Shown piece after piece: positions 15,664-16,674 of a stretch of DNA of 16,674 nt; position 1 is the stretch's first letter; each line of letters opens with the position of its first letter. The notes under the pieces were generated by a model, which made no database searches, was not told the origin of the DNA, and worked only from the letters and a program-made list of their open reading frames with translations. The translations under genes were made by a program, and so were the position numbers. This DNA comes from Verrucomicrobia bacterium UBA4286 (GTDB lineage: Bacteria; Verrucomicrobiota; Kiritimatiellia; RFP12; UBA1067): assembly GCA_002395905.1 (NCBI GenBank), contig DGVK01000140.1:1-16674 (forward strand). The letters are read 5' to 3'.

Positions 15664-16674
<1,011 letters not shown>

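Overview
The window looks like a G+C-rich genome of the Verrucomicrobiota/Lentisphaerae side of the PVC group, most likely a gut-type Kiritimatiellae-like bacterium. This is inference. The supports are a GntR-type regulator with a LacI-like sensor domain, a DUF4838-like tail fused to a phosphoesterase, a very large secreted protein mixing BspA-type leucine-rich repeats with InlB B-repeats, and an enolase with the Bacteroidetes-like form of its active-site loop (GGAHSDAP). No rRNA, tRNA, CRISPR array, insertion sequence or phage gene was seen.

Layout, all on the + strand. (1) Positions 1-1293: the 3' part of a gene whose product joins a DUF4838-like C-terminal region to a metallophosphoesterase domain. 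(2) Positions 1326-2414: a GntR/LacI-type regulator, 32 bases downstream and possibly in the same operon. It carries a perfect 19-bp-arm palindrome inside its coding sequence. (3) Positions 2415-2563: an intergenic region with a 14-bp tandem repeat, a 21-base motif, an extended -10 promoter and a clear ribosome binding site. (4) Positions 2564-15658: one gene of 4364 codons that fills almost 80% of the window. (5) Positions 15659-15888: a strong hairpin terminator, a GC-rich palindrome, a second copy of the 21-base motif and a good promoter. (6) Positions 15889-16674: the first 262 codons of enolase (eno), running off the window.

The giant protein has a signal peptide. It then has about 65 BspA-type (LRR_5) repeats in 13 islands, most of them opened by a recurring tryptophan/tyrosine 'cap'. 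These are interleaved with 14 InlB-type B-repeats in blocks of 4, 5, 4 and 1. The protein ends with two related beta-repeats, three Ig-like domains and a roughly 210-residue C-terminal domain I do not recognise. It is most simply a secreted or surface-attached adhesin or binding protein. No known anchoring signal was found.

The genes do not form an obvious single pathway. The first two could be a carbohydrate-related gene and its regulator. The giant gene has its own promoter and terminator. Enolase is a housekeeping glycolytic gene that shares an upstream motif with the giant gene.
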